From NCBI GenBank assembly GCA_018417955.1, contig JACTVC010000044.1, positions 186,001-250,000 on the forward strand: a DNA stretch of 64,000 bases, read 5' to 3'. The number at the start of each line of letters is the position of its first letter. The first letter of the stretch is position 1. Below are positions 1 through 11,134 of this stretch, piece by piece. The position numbers and the translations under genes are program-made. Below the pieces are notes generated by a model. That model was given only the letters and a program-made list of their open reading frames with translations, made no database searches and was not told the DNA's origin. The stretch comes from Laccaria trichodermophora (lineage: Eukaryota; Basidiomycota; Agaricomycetes; Agaricales; Hydnangiaceae).

Positions 1-784
1 CAAGGGTCCAGCTCCAAATATGGTAATAGATCCAAAAATTGCTGGAATATAGTGGAAAAATTGAAAAGAAAAAAAAGTTTGAATGGTATGTAGAATGTCA
101 GGCACTACCTTCAGAGTCCATACCAAAAAAGAAAATATCATCTACTTTGACCAAAAACTGGAGAAAACCAAGCAAATAATAACTTTGTCTATTACGGCCT
201 ATTGGTAATGGGATGATGGGATGATTGTCACATGATCAGTTACCAAAAATAGTCAACAAATGGAAGTTGTAGCCCTACACTGAAAGTGCTCCTGTTGTAG
301 AGATAATCTAACTTTGTAGTCTATGTCTGACATCTGCAGTCTTTTATTGTATATTAGTAAACTTTGTAGTATAAGTTTGCTAAAGTGTTCAGGGTATAGA
401 GCAGACATCCAAATATGGTAATCCATTAAAAATAGTCATAAAATCTGTGAAAATTGAAGGATGGTGCTTATTGTTAGTAATGATGTTGGGTAACAGTTTC
501 AGGCTCTAGGGTAGATTTCCAAATATGGTAATCTACCTGCATATAATGAGAAAATAAGAAAAAAATAAGAAAAACATAGAAATGTTTTTTATTGATGGTG
601 ATGATGCTGGGGTAATTTGTTTAGAATCCAGAAGAAGACTTATATAGGAAGATTTACTGGTTTGTGATAAAAATGTACCCAGAAAGACAGAAAAAAAGGA
701 GAAAAAGTAGAAATTGGTTTCTATTGCCTTTGCAAAAAAAGGAGGACTCGTTTCTGCCATGCTTGCAATGGCCTCTAACACAAG
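1..784 (+). mobile_element. E: 3' part of a non-autonomous Helitron2-like element
   Basis: The last 44 bases (741-784) match the 3' ends of B, C and D: GAGGACTCG, a stem-loop GCCAT-GCTTGCA-ATGGC, then CTCTAACACAAG, followed by T at 785. The body is AT-rich and non-coding, with three CCAAATATGG boxes (14-23, 409-418, 519-528), each beside a phrase like that in D and S. No 5' end lies in the window. The insertion cuts the Rep-helicase gene of copy A; the matching site in B and C reads GTGA^TATGAG, so the target is A^T. The open frame running through 533-784 is chance read-through from copy A. Confidence 0.75.
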
Positions 785-2467
785 TATGAGAAGCTGTTCA
801 ACATAAGTTAAGCAGGCAAGCTCATCAGGAATTTTACCAAGCCAAAAACCATTACAAAGTGCATTAGCGGGTATTTTTCCTTTGTCTAGACTTTTATTGC
901 AAGTTTTGCATATATATTTACAGTCATCATCAATCACAGGCCCCATGATTTCATGAATTTCATTTTGTTCAGATTTTCTTTCTATTCGGGAAACCCCTTC
1001 TCGAATCAATGGCTCCAAGTTACTTGAGGTATCAGATCGTTTTAACATGTCCGATAATCTCGTTAGCTGACCACAAACTGCGCATCCAGATTCAAGAAGT
1101 TTGGAAGGGTGTGTGTCTTCACAGAATCCACTAATTATTCTATGAATTAATTTCTTAGAGGGTGGTTTAGGTGGGAATTTAGTGATTTTTGATGTCTGAT
1201 AAGTAGACTTATTCTCTTTACTTCTCTTAGTTTTGTACATTGGACCTTTTAAAAATTTAACGTACTTTTTTTTAATTTTAGCTTGACATTCAGAAGATGT
1301 CAAAGCTGGCTTCACTGGAGCAAACAATGTATAAAATTGAGAACATCTTGATGAACACATATGTGCGGATAAAACCTCTAGCACGTCTGCAACCAGAGAT
1401 TTGCTCGGTATTGTAACATTGTGCATCTTTGCAATAGATTTTGCTTGAACTAATGATAATTTCCCCTTTAATAATTCCAATGGCATATAACATATAAGAA
1501 GTTCAGGGTTTTTACGTAACTCAGCCTGAGCTGCTTGAAGCACAACCTGGCCAACATATTTATAATTGATGGAGGTTGCATTCTGTGGTTCTAGACTGTA
1601 TGGAGTTATATAGCTTTTGATCTCGCTTATGTTTGCATTGAATTTTCCACCACCATATTGAATGGAAGGCACAACCGTTGGCATTGCTTGACAAGTGCAT
1701 CCATACCCATACCAATGTCTAATAGAATAAGGTTTATCTATGGTTGATGCATGGTTAAAGGAAACTCTATTTGACAATAACGGTTCATAGTTATACCAGT
1801 CAGAGATGGACGAAACTGAGGTATATGTATGGGCAGATATATATTGAATTGTTTGTGAAACCAGAAGCAAGGAGAAAAAATGCACAACAAACTGACGACG
1901 AACAAATAATGCAGGTAGCGATAAAGAGAGGTGCTCTCGAAACAAGCGAAGTTTGTTTGCATACAAATGACGGAAACTACAATGTCTTGAGAATCGAAGT
2001 GCAAGCAAAATGCAGAGATCAATAGCGTAATTTGCTGATAAGGAATATACAATTGCACTATAGTATACCAAGGATGGTATTTGACTGTACAGGTATTCCA
2101 AGGCAAACTCAAACAGCAAATGGATTACACAAGTTAATTTCACGGTCACTTCTCGGAACTCATTGGCATAGACGGTGCTCGTCTTAGCCTGAACATATAT
2201 TTCCCAATCTGTCTGCTCAGCCAGACGTATATAATCATCGTTGACATAGTCAACATGTGCCTGCGGGCTCGGATTGTTTCCAATCTCTATTATGGATGCA
2301 TGAAAGCTCGGGCTGTTCTCAGCCGCTATCAATCCTCTGCAAATTGCTTTGGATTCTATATTTGTATCAGTGTGATAGGTTGTGCAAGGCAGAGGAATGA
2401 TGGTAAGTAGCAAGAAAGTCCATCGATATAGGTTCATTGTGAATGGAGTAGGAAGAGAAGACAGCAA
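785..2467 (-). pseudogene. Helitron Rep-helicase, N-terminal fragment (copy A)
   Basis: The N-terminal part of the protein seen whole in B at 32561-40462: a hydrophobic start (MNLYRWTFLLLTI), a low-similarity region, then the cysteine-rich segment with GCAVCGQLTR and CKTCNKSLDKG typical of the DUF6570-like part of Helitron helicases. It stops at 785 where E is inserted, so the Rep, Tyr and helicase motifs are missing. There is no internal stop. At the position where B and C have TGA (32873), this copy has CGA (Arg). It lacks about 13 codons found in B (WYKGLSKADKKK region). It is a dead fragment, useful as the undamaged comparison for the N-terminus. Confidence 0.8.
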
Positions 2468-2510
2468 TCCGCATCAGAATGTTGAAAGTTGAACAATCAC
2501 ATGACTTGAT

Positions 2511-2944
2511 TCACATGCACACGTGATTTTTTAGACTTTGTGGTGTTGACCATGGTGGATCAAAATGTCTGACTGCGTGATGGAGGTGATGTAGGCCAAG
2601 AAGGTGTGTATAATGTATTTTTGCTGTATTTCCTGTAAGCTCGAAACTCTTTAGCAAGAAAAACTGTTGCATCAGGCCTGTCTGTGTGTCCCAGTCCGAG
2701 TCATCCAGATGATAATGAAGGTGGTATATATATTGGGCGATGTGTGGACTAGCATGGAAAAGTTTGAAAAGGTGTCGGACTGAGGGCCCTGCAACGGAAT
2801 TGTTGTGAAAAGACGTCTTTGTGATGGTTGAACCAACAATCGGCATGTTCAGGACATGGAGGACAGTGTTTTCCAATCTTCAGTGAGCGTAAGCTGGTCC
2901 AAGACAGTATCTTGTAAGACGTCGAATGGGACGGTGACTCGCAT
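2511..2944 (-). pseudogene. F-box protein fragment, broken (copy A)
   Basis: Same gene as B 32083-32517. The start MRVTVPFDVLQD and the segment LSSMS..TCRLLVQPSQRRL look like the N-terminal F-box of Agaricomycete F-box proteins. Two lesions are visible: TGA at 2849-2851 where B and C have CGA, and a missing T in the ACAATTCC stretch just downstream that shifts the frame. The usual C-terminal repeat region is absent in all copies. It lies directly upstream of the Rep-helicase start, as in B and C. Confidence 0.6.
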
Positions 2945-3297
2945 TCCTTTTTCTAATTGTTCGTCAGTTCGATGCAGTAGTAGATTAGCTGGCTTACTTG
3001 CGATCAAAAGTTTGTAGTATGGAATAAATCCTGACAAGATTACTAAGCAGAGTCCAATTCAGCAGTAACACATCACATGGCCTTCAAATTTGCCAAAATG
3101 TAACCCATGTAACACACCGTTGCTGAAACCATTTGGTCATCACATTCTCAAGTAGAATTTTGCTGTCATGTTTATTGCTTGAAGTTGGAGAAACATATTC
3201 ATACCACTGTTTCAATTGACTTGATGAGTTTGTTGTGCATACCAATATCTTATTTCTCATAATTATTTACAAATGGCCCTATGTATCTTTGTATCTA

Positions 3298-6039
3298 TCA
3301 CCACTCAGCATTACACTTTATCAAGGTGGTTCTTAATTCAGGTCGATGTTTGATGAGGAAGTTAACTGCTAATGTTTCTGTTTGTTGTATAAGTAACGTT
3401 GACTCCTTGTGACCCTTAAGGAAGTTCCTCCATTGCGAGACTGGATGAGGCTGGGCACTGCCTGAACGAATTTCAGCAAGACGGGTTGAATATAATGCTT
3501 CTGCCCATTCACTCCATTTGCCATAAACTTGATTTGTAGATTCATTGTCAATGATACTGGATGGCGGCCACCAAGACTTAAAAGCTGTATCATTGGCACG
3601 AGCTATCAAATAGATCTGGTCAGCACTCGTATTGGTTAAAAAGAGAATAAAAAAAACATACATGTTCCACACATATATGTTCCACACAAAAGATCCATCT
3701 CATGTTTGGATAACTTGTCATCCACAAATTCTTTGCCATCACCCTCAATAGAAAACATACTAGCACCACCAATAGGACCCTCCAAAACTTCATCCAGGCT
3801 AACGCTGCCTATAACTAATCTCCAGAAGTATCCACCCCGAAGGATTGCAGCTCGAATACGAGGCTGACGAAGCATACGTGCCCTGAAGTACAGATATGCT
3901 TCATAGTCAGCTTGCGTGAAGATATAGTCTTGAGGACGACTGGGTAAATAAACGTCAACTTCAGGTACTGATGGTGACAATGGGATCTGAGCCCTTGAGG
4001 CCAAGGTTCGAAATGCAATGCCATGACCTGCCAGATACCTAGCAATATTGATATCCAGGAATCGATCATCAAGTCTACAGACAAGCAATGCATCTGATGC
4101 GGATGTGACTGCCAATTTCCATGGCACTGTGGCTTCTACTCCAAAGTCAAAGATATACCAGGTTTTGATGTGTTTTCTATCATCTTTGTATGGGTGATTG
4201 AAATCATGCCGTTCATTGTCATGAATATTGATCACATGACAGATCTGTTGAAGGCGTTTGGATTTTGTTAAGGAATCAGCATGATACATGTTAATATCAC
4301 AGTTGATATTTTGAATGTTTTGGCGACACTGCAGTTCTTCCATGAAAGCAACCCAAAACCTGACAAGGTCCAAATTCCAGAATTGATGTAACACATCTTC
4401 TTTTTTATTTGTTGGCAATAGACCAATCCATCGGAGCCAAAACTTTCGATGTTTACTGGTCAAAGAGGGTAATCCTTGAGAGTTGAAGGTTTGTGGAGTG
4501 ACCAATCCATAACGTTCATGCATGATGTGTTGTACTTGATCGATCAGACCTTGTAAGGTGCACCTTGGGCCCTTCAGAGTGTCCTGGTAGTGGTCAGGCA
4601 ATGTATTGGCATTCTCATAGTCTTCTTTGGTCATGGGCTGAATCATGGGTTGTTGTAGTGGGGGTTGTTCAATCATCTCATCATACTGCTTGGGATTTTG
4701 GAAAGGATCAGCATCTTTATATGCATCTTCCTGACTGCTAGATGCATCTGGTGGTCCAAATGCACAACAACAGTCCCACTGATTCCAGAATGAGCTATAG
4801 ACTTTTTGCTGAGAGCCATATTCTGCCAAAGTTTCCTCACGTTCTCTAACAAAAACCTCCTCACGAACAAGATGATCAGGATCTCTGTCCCACACAAAGA
4901 CCTGTGCAGTCTTTGTTGGTGGCATCTGTTCTTGATTCAACCTTCTCGCATGTTCAGATGGCTTCTCAAGAAAGAGCAATCGTGTTAAGCACTCCCTGCG
5001 TTTCTGGAAAAAATGTTCCCAAATCTGGTTCGGGTACTTCTTAGCGAGATTTGTTGGTATGTGGGAAAGAGCTTCCTCCCTTTGAAACTCGATTTGATGA
5101 GGCAGAGGACCTATTGATGATAAATAAGGATTTCCCTCAGCTCTCTTAATCTCATACTTGTCCCATTGGTACCAGACAGGAATATTATGATCGACAAACC
5201 ATTGGACCGATGGTTGGCAGGTGTGTCTAATGTTGGTATTGTTCAGATGTATAAATGTGCCCACACGCCGACTCTCGTGGGTACAAGTGCCAATATCAGA
5301 TGCACGTATGAGGTCAATAATTGAAGGATGGAACTGCAGCGTTTCAACTAGAAAGGAGTTCCATTCTTGATACGATGTTGAATCGGCTCTTGCGACTGCA
5401 TAAGAGAAGAGACCAATCCACAGAAGAAAGATTTCTCTAGCGGCATGTGCTTCCCTCCATGCAATGGAAGGTGATGCATGTGCCCTCAGATATCCTCGTG
5501 CAGAAGGATATGCAGAAGCAAGTGCTCCAAATCTACTCAAGCCTTTCATTGCGTTGACCATCCAACATTCTGCATTTTGCCATCCATTCATAACATGGGC
5601 AGGCAACTGGTACTTGCCATTGACATGATCAAAATCACTGGGTATGTGAGCAAGAATGCCAAGTAAAGCACCTTCAAGGTGAGCACGTTTAGGTATGAAT
5701 GCCATCCACCCAAACACCTGTGTCCACCAATGAGGTACGTGGATCATGGCAGACAGATTTTCATGGAAGTGTACAGTGGGACTTTCCAGGCTTCGAAGAT
5801 CAACACAGTTTGGAGGAGTTTGAATATCGTCACTACAGTTAGGAGAATAAAACAGCTGGTCTTGAATTCATTGAAGTCGTCCATGAGAGCGATCAAGGGG
5901 CCTTGATACTAGTTAGTAAAGATGGAGTGCAATTGTTAACAAATACGCACGCATTTTCATTTTCAGCTGTGGCGCTGTGCAACTCTGGAAAATAAGGCTC
6001 ATGCCGGGGTGCACTGGGAGCAGCCATGTCCCAAGGCAT
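3298..6039 (-). CDS. Hypothetical three-exon protein (copy A)
   Basis: I do not recognise a named domain. Exon 1 starts MPWDMAAPSAP at 6039; the long exon covers about 5747-3700 with MIHVPHWWTQVFGWM and WFVDHNIPVWYQWD; the last exon (to the stop at 3298) has SWWPPSSIIDN and EWSEWAEALY. The reading frame is open in every exon. It differs from the B and C copies at scattered positions and lacks one Glu-Asp pair in an acidic stretch (SSSQED). Proteins with a G/N-IPVWY-W signature recur in Agaricomycete genomes as unnamed families. It is head-to-head with the TET-like gene at 8350, sharing a 2.3-kb region. That it stays open while neighbours carry stops is notable. Confidence 0.55.
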
Positions 6040-6663
6040 AACACTAAAGTGCACGATGAATTGAGTATGGTAAAATACGCAAAAATCGCAACACTTACAT
6101 AGATGGATTGTCCATGTAGCGTTTAGCAACTAGATTTTCTGACCTCAATGGAGTCCGTTGATGATAAGTTCGTAATAATCGAGACCTTATTGCGTTTGAG
6201 AAAGCAAATATTGAACCCACAACAGGTTTGGTATAACCAAGATGCTATCGTGCTAATCTGAATGCAAGAACCAGGACAGAAGATAGGTTTGGTATAACCA
6301 AGACGCTATCACGCCAGTCAAGTTGACGCTTGGATCGGATCAGAGATCTCAAAAATCAATAGGAGTCAAAGCGGCCGTCTCGTTGTGACCATTGAAATAT
6401 AGTATCCAATGATGCAAAGACCTTGACAGAAGATAGGTTTGGTATGACCAAGACTCTATCACACAGGGCTTGAAGGTTTGTACAGAGGATCAACGAAGCA
6501 GTCGTTCCGTGGTGAGTTTGCGAGCCCAGGTTCAATTGCAAGTGGCATTTGACTTATCTACGATAATTACATAATAAAGTTCAACTTTACAAAAAAGTAC
6601 GATACAGTAGGTGCTCTGTAATAAGATAACCAGGAAGAAACACGAAGAAGGGGCCATGTTGTG

Positions 6664-7190
6664 AACGTGTCACGGCGATGGGGTGGGTGGGAAACAAAGC
6701 AGGGGAGTTTGGAACATCGTTTGGTGTGTAAATGATGTTCCACGGCGATGAGTTGGGTTAAACAAAGCTGAGGGGGTGGAGACCAGCCAACGCCCGCGGC
6801 AGACGAAGCAAGTGGGTTTTGGATGACGTTGTTGACATCGTCAACGTGTAGCAGCGTTATCGACGATGTTGATGGCAGCGTTCACGACGTTGTTGATGTT
6901 GTCAACATGTAGCGGCGTTGATGACGTTGGGGCTGGGGACGGGGACGACATTGACGAAGCAGGTGGGTTTGGAACATCGTTTGGCGTGAAAACGACGTGC
7001 CACGGCGATGGGGTGGGGCAGACAAAGCAGGGGAGTTTGGAACGTCGTTTGGTGTCTAAACGACGTCCCATGGCGATGAGTTAGTTGGGTTAAACAAGGC
7101 TGAGGGGCTCCAGACCAGCCAACGCCTGCGGCAGACGAAGCAAGTGGGGTTTGGATGACATTGTTGACGTCGTCAACATGTAGCGGCGTT
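6664..7190. repeat. Tandem duplication, period about 335 bp (copy A)
   Basis: Two units share, in order, ACGGCGATGGGGTGGG, GCAGGGGAGTTTGGAAC, a (T)CGTTTGGTGT box, CGATGAGTT, GGGTTAAACAA and GGCAGACGAAGCAAGTGGG followed by GTTGAC repeats. Unit one begins near 6664 and unit two near 7000. The same duplication is in C at about 58675-59190 and is deleted from B. Confidence 0.7.
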
Positions 7191-8045
7191 GTCGACGACG
7201 TTGATGGCGGTGTTGACGACGTCGGGGCTGGCTGTAAAATACTGGATTTACTCCGGCGCAGTATGCAGGGGCATTGAGGGCATTGAGGCCGTTGGGGGAG
7301 AACTGCAAGTGCAGATTCTACTCATCTATTCAAACTAATCAGTGAGTAGGTAAGTTCAATCGATAAAAACAAGAATACACGCACCTCCCAGGGGTAAAGC
7401 TTGCCAAGCCTGTGGTGAGAGACGAGGTTGATGGCGGCGTTGATGGCATTGACAACATTGACAGCGTTGACAGCGTTGACAACGTTGACTAGTTGACGAC
7501 GTCAAATCTGGTTGCCACGTCGCCATGAGCGCTCATGGCGATGTGGCACCTGGAACTCGTGTTCAGCAAGGTCACCCATGCAGTTGAGGGGGGACAGACT
7601 CACGAAATAAGGAAATATGACGAACGACAACGACAAATGGCTCGTCGTTGTTCGTCGTCATCTCGTCGCCCGTTGCCACGTCACGTCCTCGCCTCGTAGC
7701 TTCGTTGCCACGTCGTCCCATCATCTCGTCGTCTCTCGTCTTGTTGTCTTGTCATCTTGTCGTCTTGTCGTCTTGTCGTCTCATGTGGCAGCTGGCGTAT
7801 TCGGGTTCTACGCGCCTGTTTCTTGGTGGTTGTCGCCGTTCGCTTTTGGGTCGTCGTGGACGTTGTTGGGTGGTGTTGCTGTGTCGTGGTTGTGGTCGTC
7901 GTCCCCGTTGTTCTGGCACTCGGTGGGCAGACAGGAATGGGGGCGACATGGAAAGAGGATGGTAGGGTGGAAAGGAAGGAGAGTTAGCTTTGTTTGGTAG
8001 AGCGAGTGAAATAAACAAACAAATTGTCATCGTTCATGGCTTCTC

Positions 8046-8116
8046 GTGCCTTCGATGACGCACAAACGTTTCCCGATCACATTGATGGGAAATGTTCGTG
8101 CGTCATTCCAAGGCAC
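8046..8116. repeat. 71-bp snap-back palindrome upstream of the TET-like gene (copy A)
   Basis: Arms GTGCCTT..GATGACGCAC and GTGCGTCATTCCAAGGCAC surround the core TTTCCCGATCACATTGATGG. The same palindrome is in B at 26651-26721 and C at 59994-60064, and a cousin lies at 13368-13420. It sits about 235 bases before the start codon at 8350, so it could be a regulatory dyad or a small fold-back repeat. Confidence 0.65.
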
Positions 8117-8349
8117 CAAAGCAACGAATCTCTGAGACCCTTGATGGGATCTCGGATTTTCCTCGCCTTGGAAATTTGCCTTTACCGTTGTTTGTGAGAT
8201 CTTTAGGGCAGACCCTTCGCATCAGATGGCGTCTTTTCTTTCCCCCGCCCTTTCTTCCTTTCCCCCACCTGGACACTGTGACGTTACCTTTCCTTTCATT
8301 GTGAGTGGGTCATGTCTTATGTGTGCTATCAACTAAATATCCAAATTAG

Positions 8350-8540
8350 ATGCTGAAGCTCTATCCGCTGGACAAAATGGAATACATGCGGGCTGATGGT
8401 CCCAAGGATAAACGTTTTGTTGTAGATAACGGCCGTCTTGTCTATGACAAACGCCGTGATGATCGCTTTCCTTATCTCTATGAAGTCTCTTCGCATCCGC
8501 TTGTGCACAATACACAGGCGGTCAAGCGTATATTAGTTTA
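8350..8540 (+). pseudogene. TET/JBP-like gene, N-terminal fragment (copy A)
   Basis: The first 63 or so codons match the start of the TET-like gene of B and C, including YMRADGPKDKRFVVDNG and PLVHNTQAVKRILVY. The gene is cut at 8540/8541 by the 3' end of D. The start codon is the ATG shared by all copies. Nothing of the catalytic part remains here. The open frame continuing to 8667 runs into D and is not part of the gene. Confidence 0.6.
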
Positions 8541-8989
8541 CTTGTGTAAGAGGCCATTGCAAGCATGGCAGAAACGAGTCCTCTTTTGCAAGGGCAATAG
8601 TAATCTATTTCTATTATCTTCTGCTGATTTCTGTATTTCTCACAAACAAGTACCATTTTCTATTTGAATCTTGCAGTACCCCAGCATCATTACCAGCAAT
8701 AAAAAACAATGTTACACTTGGAAAAGTCTTCTACATATGTCTTGACAATGGAAGCAGTTCAGAATATAGCTCACATAGACTCAAGAAGCTACAGTGTATG
8801 GCTACAACTTTCATTTTCACCATTTTTTGTAATTCATCATGTGACCATCATCCCAAGATCCCATTACATGGACCCTGATAGATGAAATCATTCTTCTCTT
8901 GGTTTTCTTCACTTTTTATTTAAACAAGGTGATATTTTCTTTCTGGAATGGACTCTGAAGGCAGTGTCTGATGTTCTATACATCATTCA

Positions 8990-9640
8990 AATATCTTTCT
9001 CATTTTTCTGCTATTTTCCACCTACTTTTGGATATATTACCATATTTGGAATTAGACCCTGAACCCTAACAACATTACCTGATGTTATCACCAACAATAA
9101 GCACTATCTCCCATTTTTTCCTGATTTTTTGGCTATTTTTTGGCCATCTTTAGATATATTACCATATTTAGAACTGGACCCTGGACCCTGACAACATTAT
9201 TACTAGCAATGGGCACCATCCCCCAGTTTTTCTTTTTTTTTTTTTTTAGTTTTTTTCAGGCTATTTCTGCTATGTTACCATATTTGGGCATGCACCCTGG
9301 ACCCTGAAAACAGCCCCCAATGTCATCACCAATAGTGAGCACCACCCTCCATTTCTTTCTGATTTTTCGGTTATTTTGTGGTAATTTTTGGCTAAATTAC
9401 CATATGTGGAAATGTGCCCTGGACCCTGAAAACAACCTCCAACATCATCACCAACAGTGGGCACCTTCCCCAATTTTTTTCTGAATTTTCTGCTATTTTA
9501 CATCTGAAAAAGCATACATTTCCTAATTTAGACATGCCCCCTGGATCCTGAAAACAACCTCCAACATCATCATCAACAGTGAGCACCACCTCTGATTTTG
9601 CTTGATTTTTCTGCTATTTTAGTGCTATTTTTCATTTAAA
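8990..9640. repeat. Degenerate tandem repeats with CCATATTTGG boxes in D
   Basis: About five imperfect units of roughly 110-140 bases repeat the order: TTACCATATTTGG-like box, A-rich spacer, GACCCTGRACCCT, AACAAC..CATCACCAACA, GGGCACCATC or GAGCACCA, T-rich run. Exact CCATATTTGG boxes are at 9040-9049 and 9278-9287. The same phrases appear in E and S. Confidence 0.7.
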
Positions 9641-9644
9641 AATG

Positions 9645-10427
9645 ATATCTTGTGGATTCAAGTTCAGTATACAGACACCAACATTTCCTGAGGATACATA
9701 TTGACAGTCATTTCAGACTATTTATTTGTATTTACCTACATTTAGCCTCATTTCAGAATGATCCTACAATTAAGGAGTGCAAACTGCAAAAGAAAACCAT
9801 ATCATTTGGACCAGATTTGGCAGAGTTGCATATAAAACCTCATTTCCACCAAGATAGATTACTAATCATTCAACATGTGCAAACAATTCTACCACACACA
9901 CAGTAAGTCAGTTTGCATTTGTTTTTAACCATGTGATATCATGTGGATTCAAGTTTAGTATACAGAAACCAACATTTCCTAAGAATACATATGTCATTTC
10001 AGACTATTTATTTGTATTTACCTACATTTATCCTCATTTCAGAATAATCCCACAGACAAGGATTGGATACTGCAAAAAAAACTGTGTCATTTGGATCTGA
10101 AGTGGCAGAGCTACATAGAAACCTTGGTTTCTGCCAGCAGAGATTACTAAGCATTCAACATATACAAACAGAACTACCGCGCGCACGGTAGGTCACTTTG
10201 CATTTGTTTGTAACCATGTGATATCATGTGATTCAAGTGCAAACCAATGTTTCCTGAGAGTACACATGTCCTTTCGGACTATTTATTTGTATTTACCTAC
10301 ATTTATCTTCATTTCAAAACAATACCACAGGCAAGGAGTGCAAAGTGCAAAAAAAAACATGTCATTTGGACCAGAATTGGCAGAGATACATATACATCTT
10401 CATTTTCGCAAAAATGATGACTAAGCG
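9645..10427. repeat. About 285-bp tandem repeat, 2.7 units, in D
   Basis: Units begin near 9645, 9934 and 10217 at GATATCATGTG(G)ATTCAAG and share CAACATTTCCT, TATTTATTTGTATTTACC, ATTTGGACC-GAA-TGGCAGAG and a CATATACAAAC-like tail. The third unit is shortened and passes into the long hairpin. Short open frames inside are repeat artefacts. Confidence 0.7.
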
Positions 10428-10491
10428 ATGACGTGCGTGTAAGCTCGTCTGAGCCCTAGCTGGGGTTCAGACGAGCTTACATGCACGTCAT
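10428..10491. repeat. 25-bp stem, 14-base loop hairpin in D
   Basis: The arm 10428-10452 (ATGACGTGCGTGTAAG + CTCGTCTGA) pairs with 10467-10491 at 24 of 25 positions; the loop is GCCCTAGCTGGGGT. It is the strongest fold in D and does not match the terminal hairpins. It could be an internal pause or terminator structure or a separate fold-back insertion. Confidence 0.75.
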
Positions 10492-10519
10492 TGATTATGT
10501 CATTGTTGCAGGTCATATT

Positions 10520-10835
10520 CACAATTCTGAAAGAAAATACTGTAACTCTATCAGATTTACTCCAAATTACATAAAATAAAATGGAGAAAAAAGGTAAAAT
10601 TCCCTGCAGTCTGATTACATGAAATGTAGCAATATATATTACATAATTGGTGTCCCATCACCCAGGTTCTACTAGTGATTCTGAAAGAAAATACTGCAAC
10701 TCTGCCATATCTACTCCAAATTACGTGAAATAAAATGCAAAAATCTTTTAAATTTTCTGGCAATTTAATTACATGAACTGTAGTACAATGTATTACATAA
10801 TCAGTTCTCAAAATACTACCAATGTATTCACCATA
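10520..10835. repeat. About 154-bp tandem repeat, two units, in D
   Basis: Both units share ATTCTGAAAGAAAATACTG, TACTCCAAATTAC, ARTAAAATG, TTACATGAA and TATTACATAAT. They begin near 10521 and 10675. No coding capacity is apparent. Confidence 0.6.
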
Positions 10836-11134
10836 AAAGCTGCAATTTACTAGATGCCATCTATACAAAACTACAATATTGAGTGAGAGTTCACACCATC
10901 ACCAGATCTATCAACTACAGAAATGATGGCAGAAGCCTATAAATAGCCAGAGTGGCTGAAACCCTGAAACCCTGAACATAGAAGACTACAAAAGGCTAGA
11001 GACCCTGAAACCCTGAACATGGGAAACCATCAATTTTCGTGGGAGAAAGGCAAAGTTCAGCGTTAGAACGCTGAAAATTTCCTTGAGATCAAGGGTAATA
11101 AACGAGTCTCTTCGTAAACTCAGAGGACTCGTAA

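Larger units (their letters stand above)
6130..8349. promoter_or_regulatory. Divergent intergenic region with repeats (copy A)
   Basis: This region separates the hypothetical gene (minus) from the TET-like gene (plus) and has no convincing coding. It holds short repeats of AGATAGGTTTGGTATRACCA (6225-6450), GTTGAC/GTCGAC-rich stretches with many small dyads (6820-7240 and 7430-7505), a roughly 335-bp tandem duplication (6664-7190), a TCGTC-rich simple repeat (7630-7790) and a 71-bp palindrome at 8046-8116. The intact S target, GGTTTGG^TATAACC, is at 6292/6293. In-frame ORFs over the simple repeats are unlikely to be genes. Confidence 0.5.
785..8540 (-). mobile_element. A: truncated, diverged copy of the giant element
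   Basis: This stretch is collinear with B 34286-26245 read in reverse and with C, with scattered substitutions and small indels. It carries, from right to left, a TET-like N-terminus, the regulatory repeats, the hypothetical gene, the F-box gene and the start of the Rep-helicase. It lacks S, so it keeps the empty S site at 6292/6293. It is cut off on both sides by 3' ends of related elements (E at 784, D at 8541), and neither the 5' nor the 3' terminus of its parent is present. It serves as the outgroup for changes seen in B and C. Confidence 0.8.
8541..11134 (-). mobile_element. D: complete-looking 2.6-kb non-autonomous Helitron2-like element
   Basis: On the minus strand it starts at 11134 with TTACGAGTCCTCT, the same 5' end as B, and the likeness to B continues for roughly 130 bases. 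It ends at 8541 with AGAGGACTCGT, the GCCAT-GCTTGCA-ATGGC stem-loop and CTCTTACACAAG, followed by T. No protein of substance is encoded; the interior is tandem repeats and one long hairpin. It shares both ends with B and could be moved by B's Rep-helicase. Its flanks do not belong together: the 5' side is Helitron fragment F2 and the 3' side is copy A, so at least one flank was exchanged after insertion. Confidence 0.8.

Noticed and set aside
7617..8030. Ser/Val/Arg-rich ORFs on both strands at 7617-8030 and their copies
   Set aside because: They overlap in several frames over TCGTC-rich DNA, differ by indels between copies and have no partner exons.
741..8590. Copy A with inverted flanks as a cut-and-paste transposon with terminal inverted repeats
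   Set aside because: The inverted flanks are the 3' ends of two different elements pointing inward; likeness runs outward into E and D, and no target duplication exists.
8990..10430. CRISPR-like array in D
   Set aside because: Repeat units are long and degenerate, with no constant repeat and unique spacers, and the host is eukaryotic.
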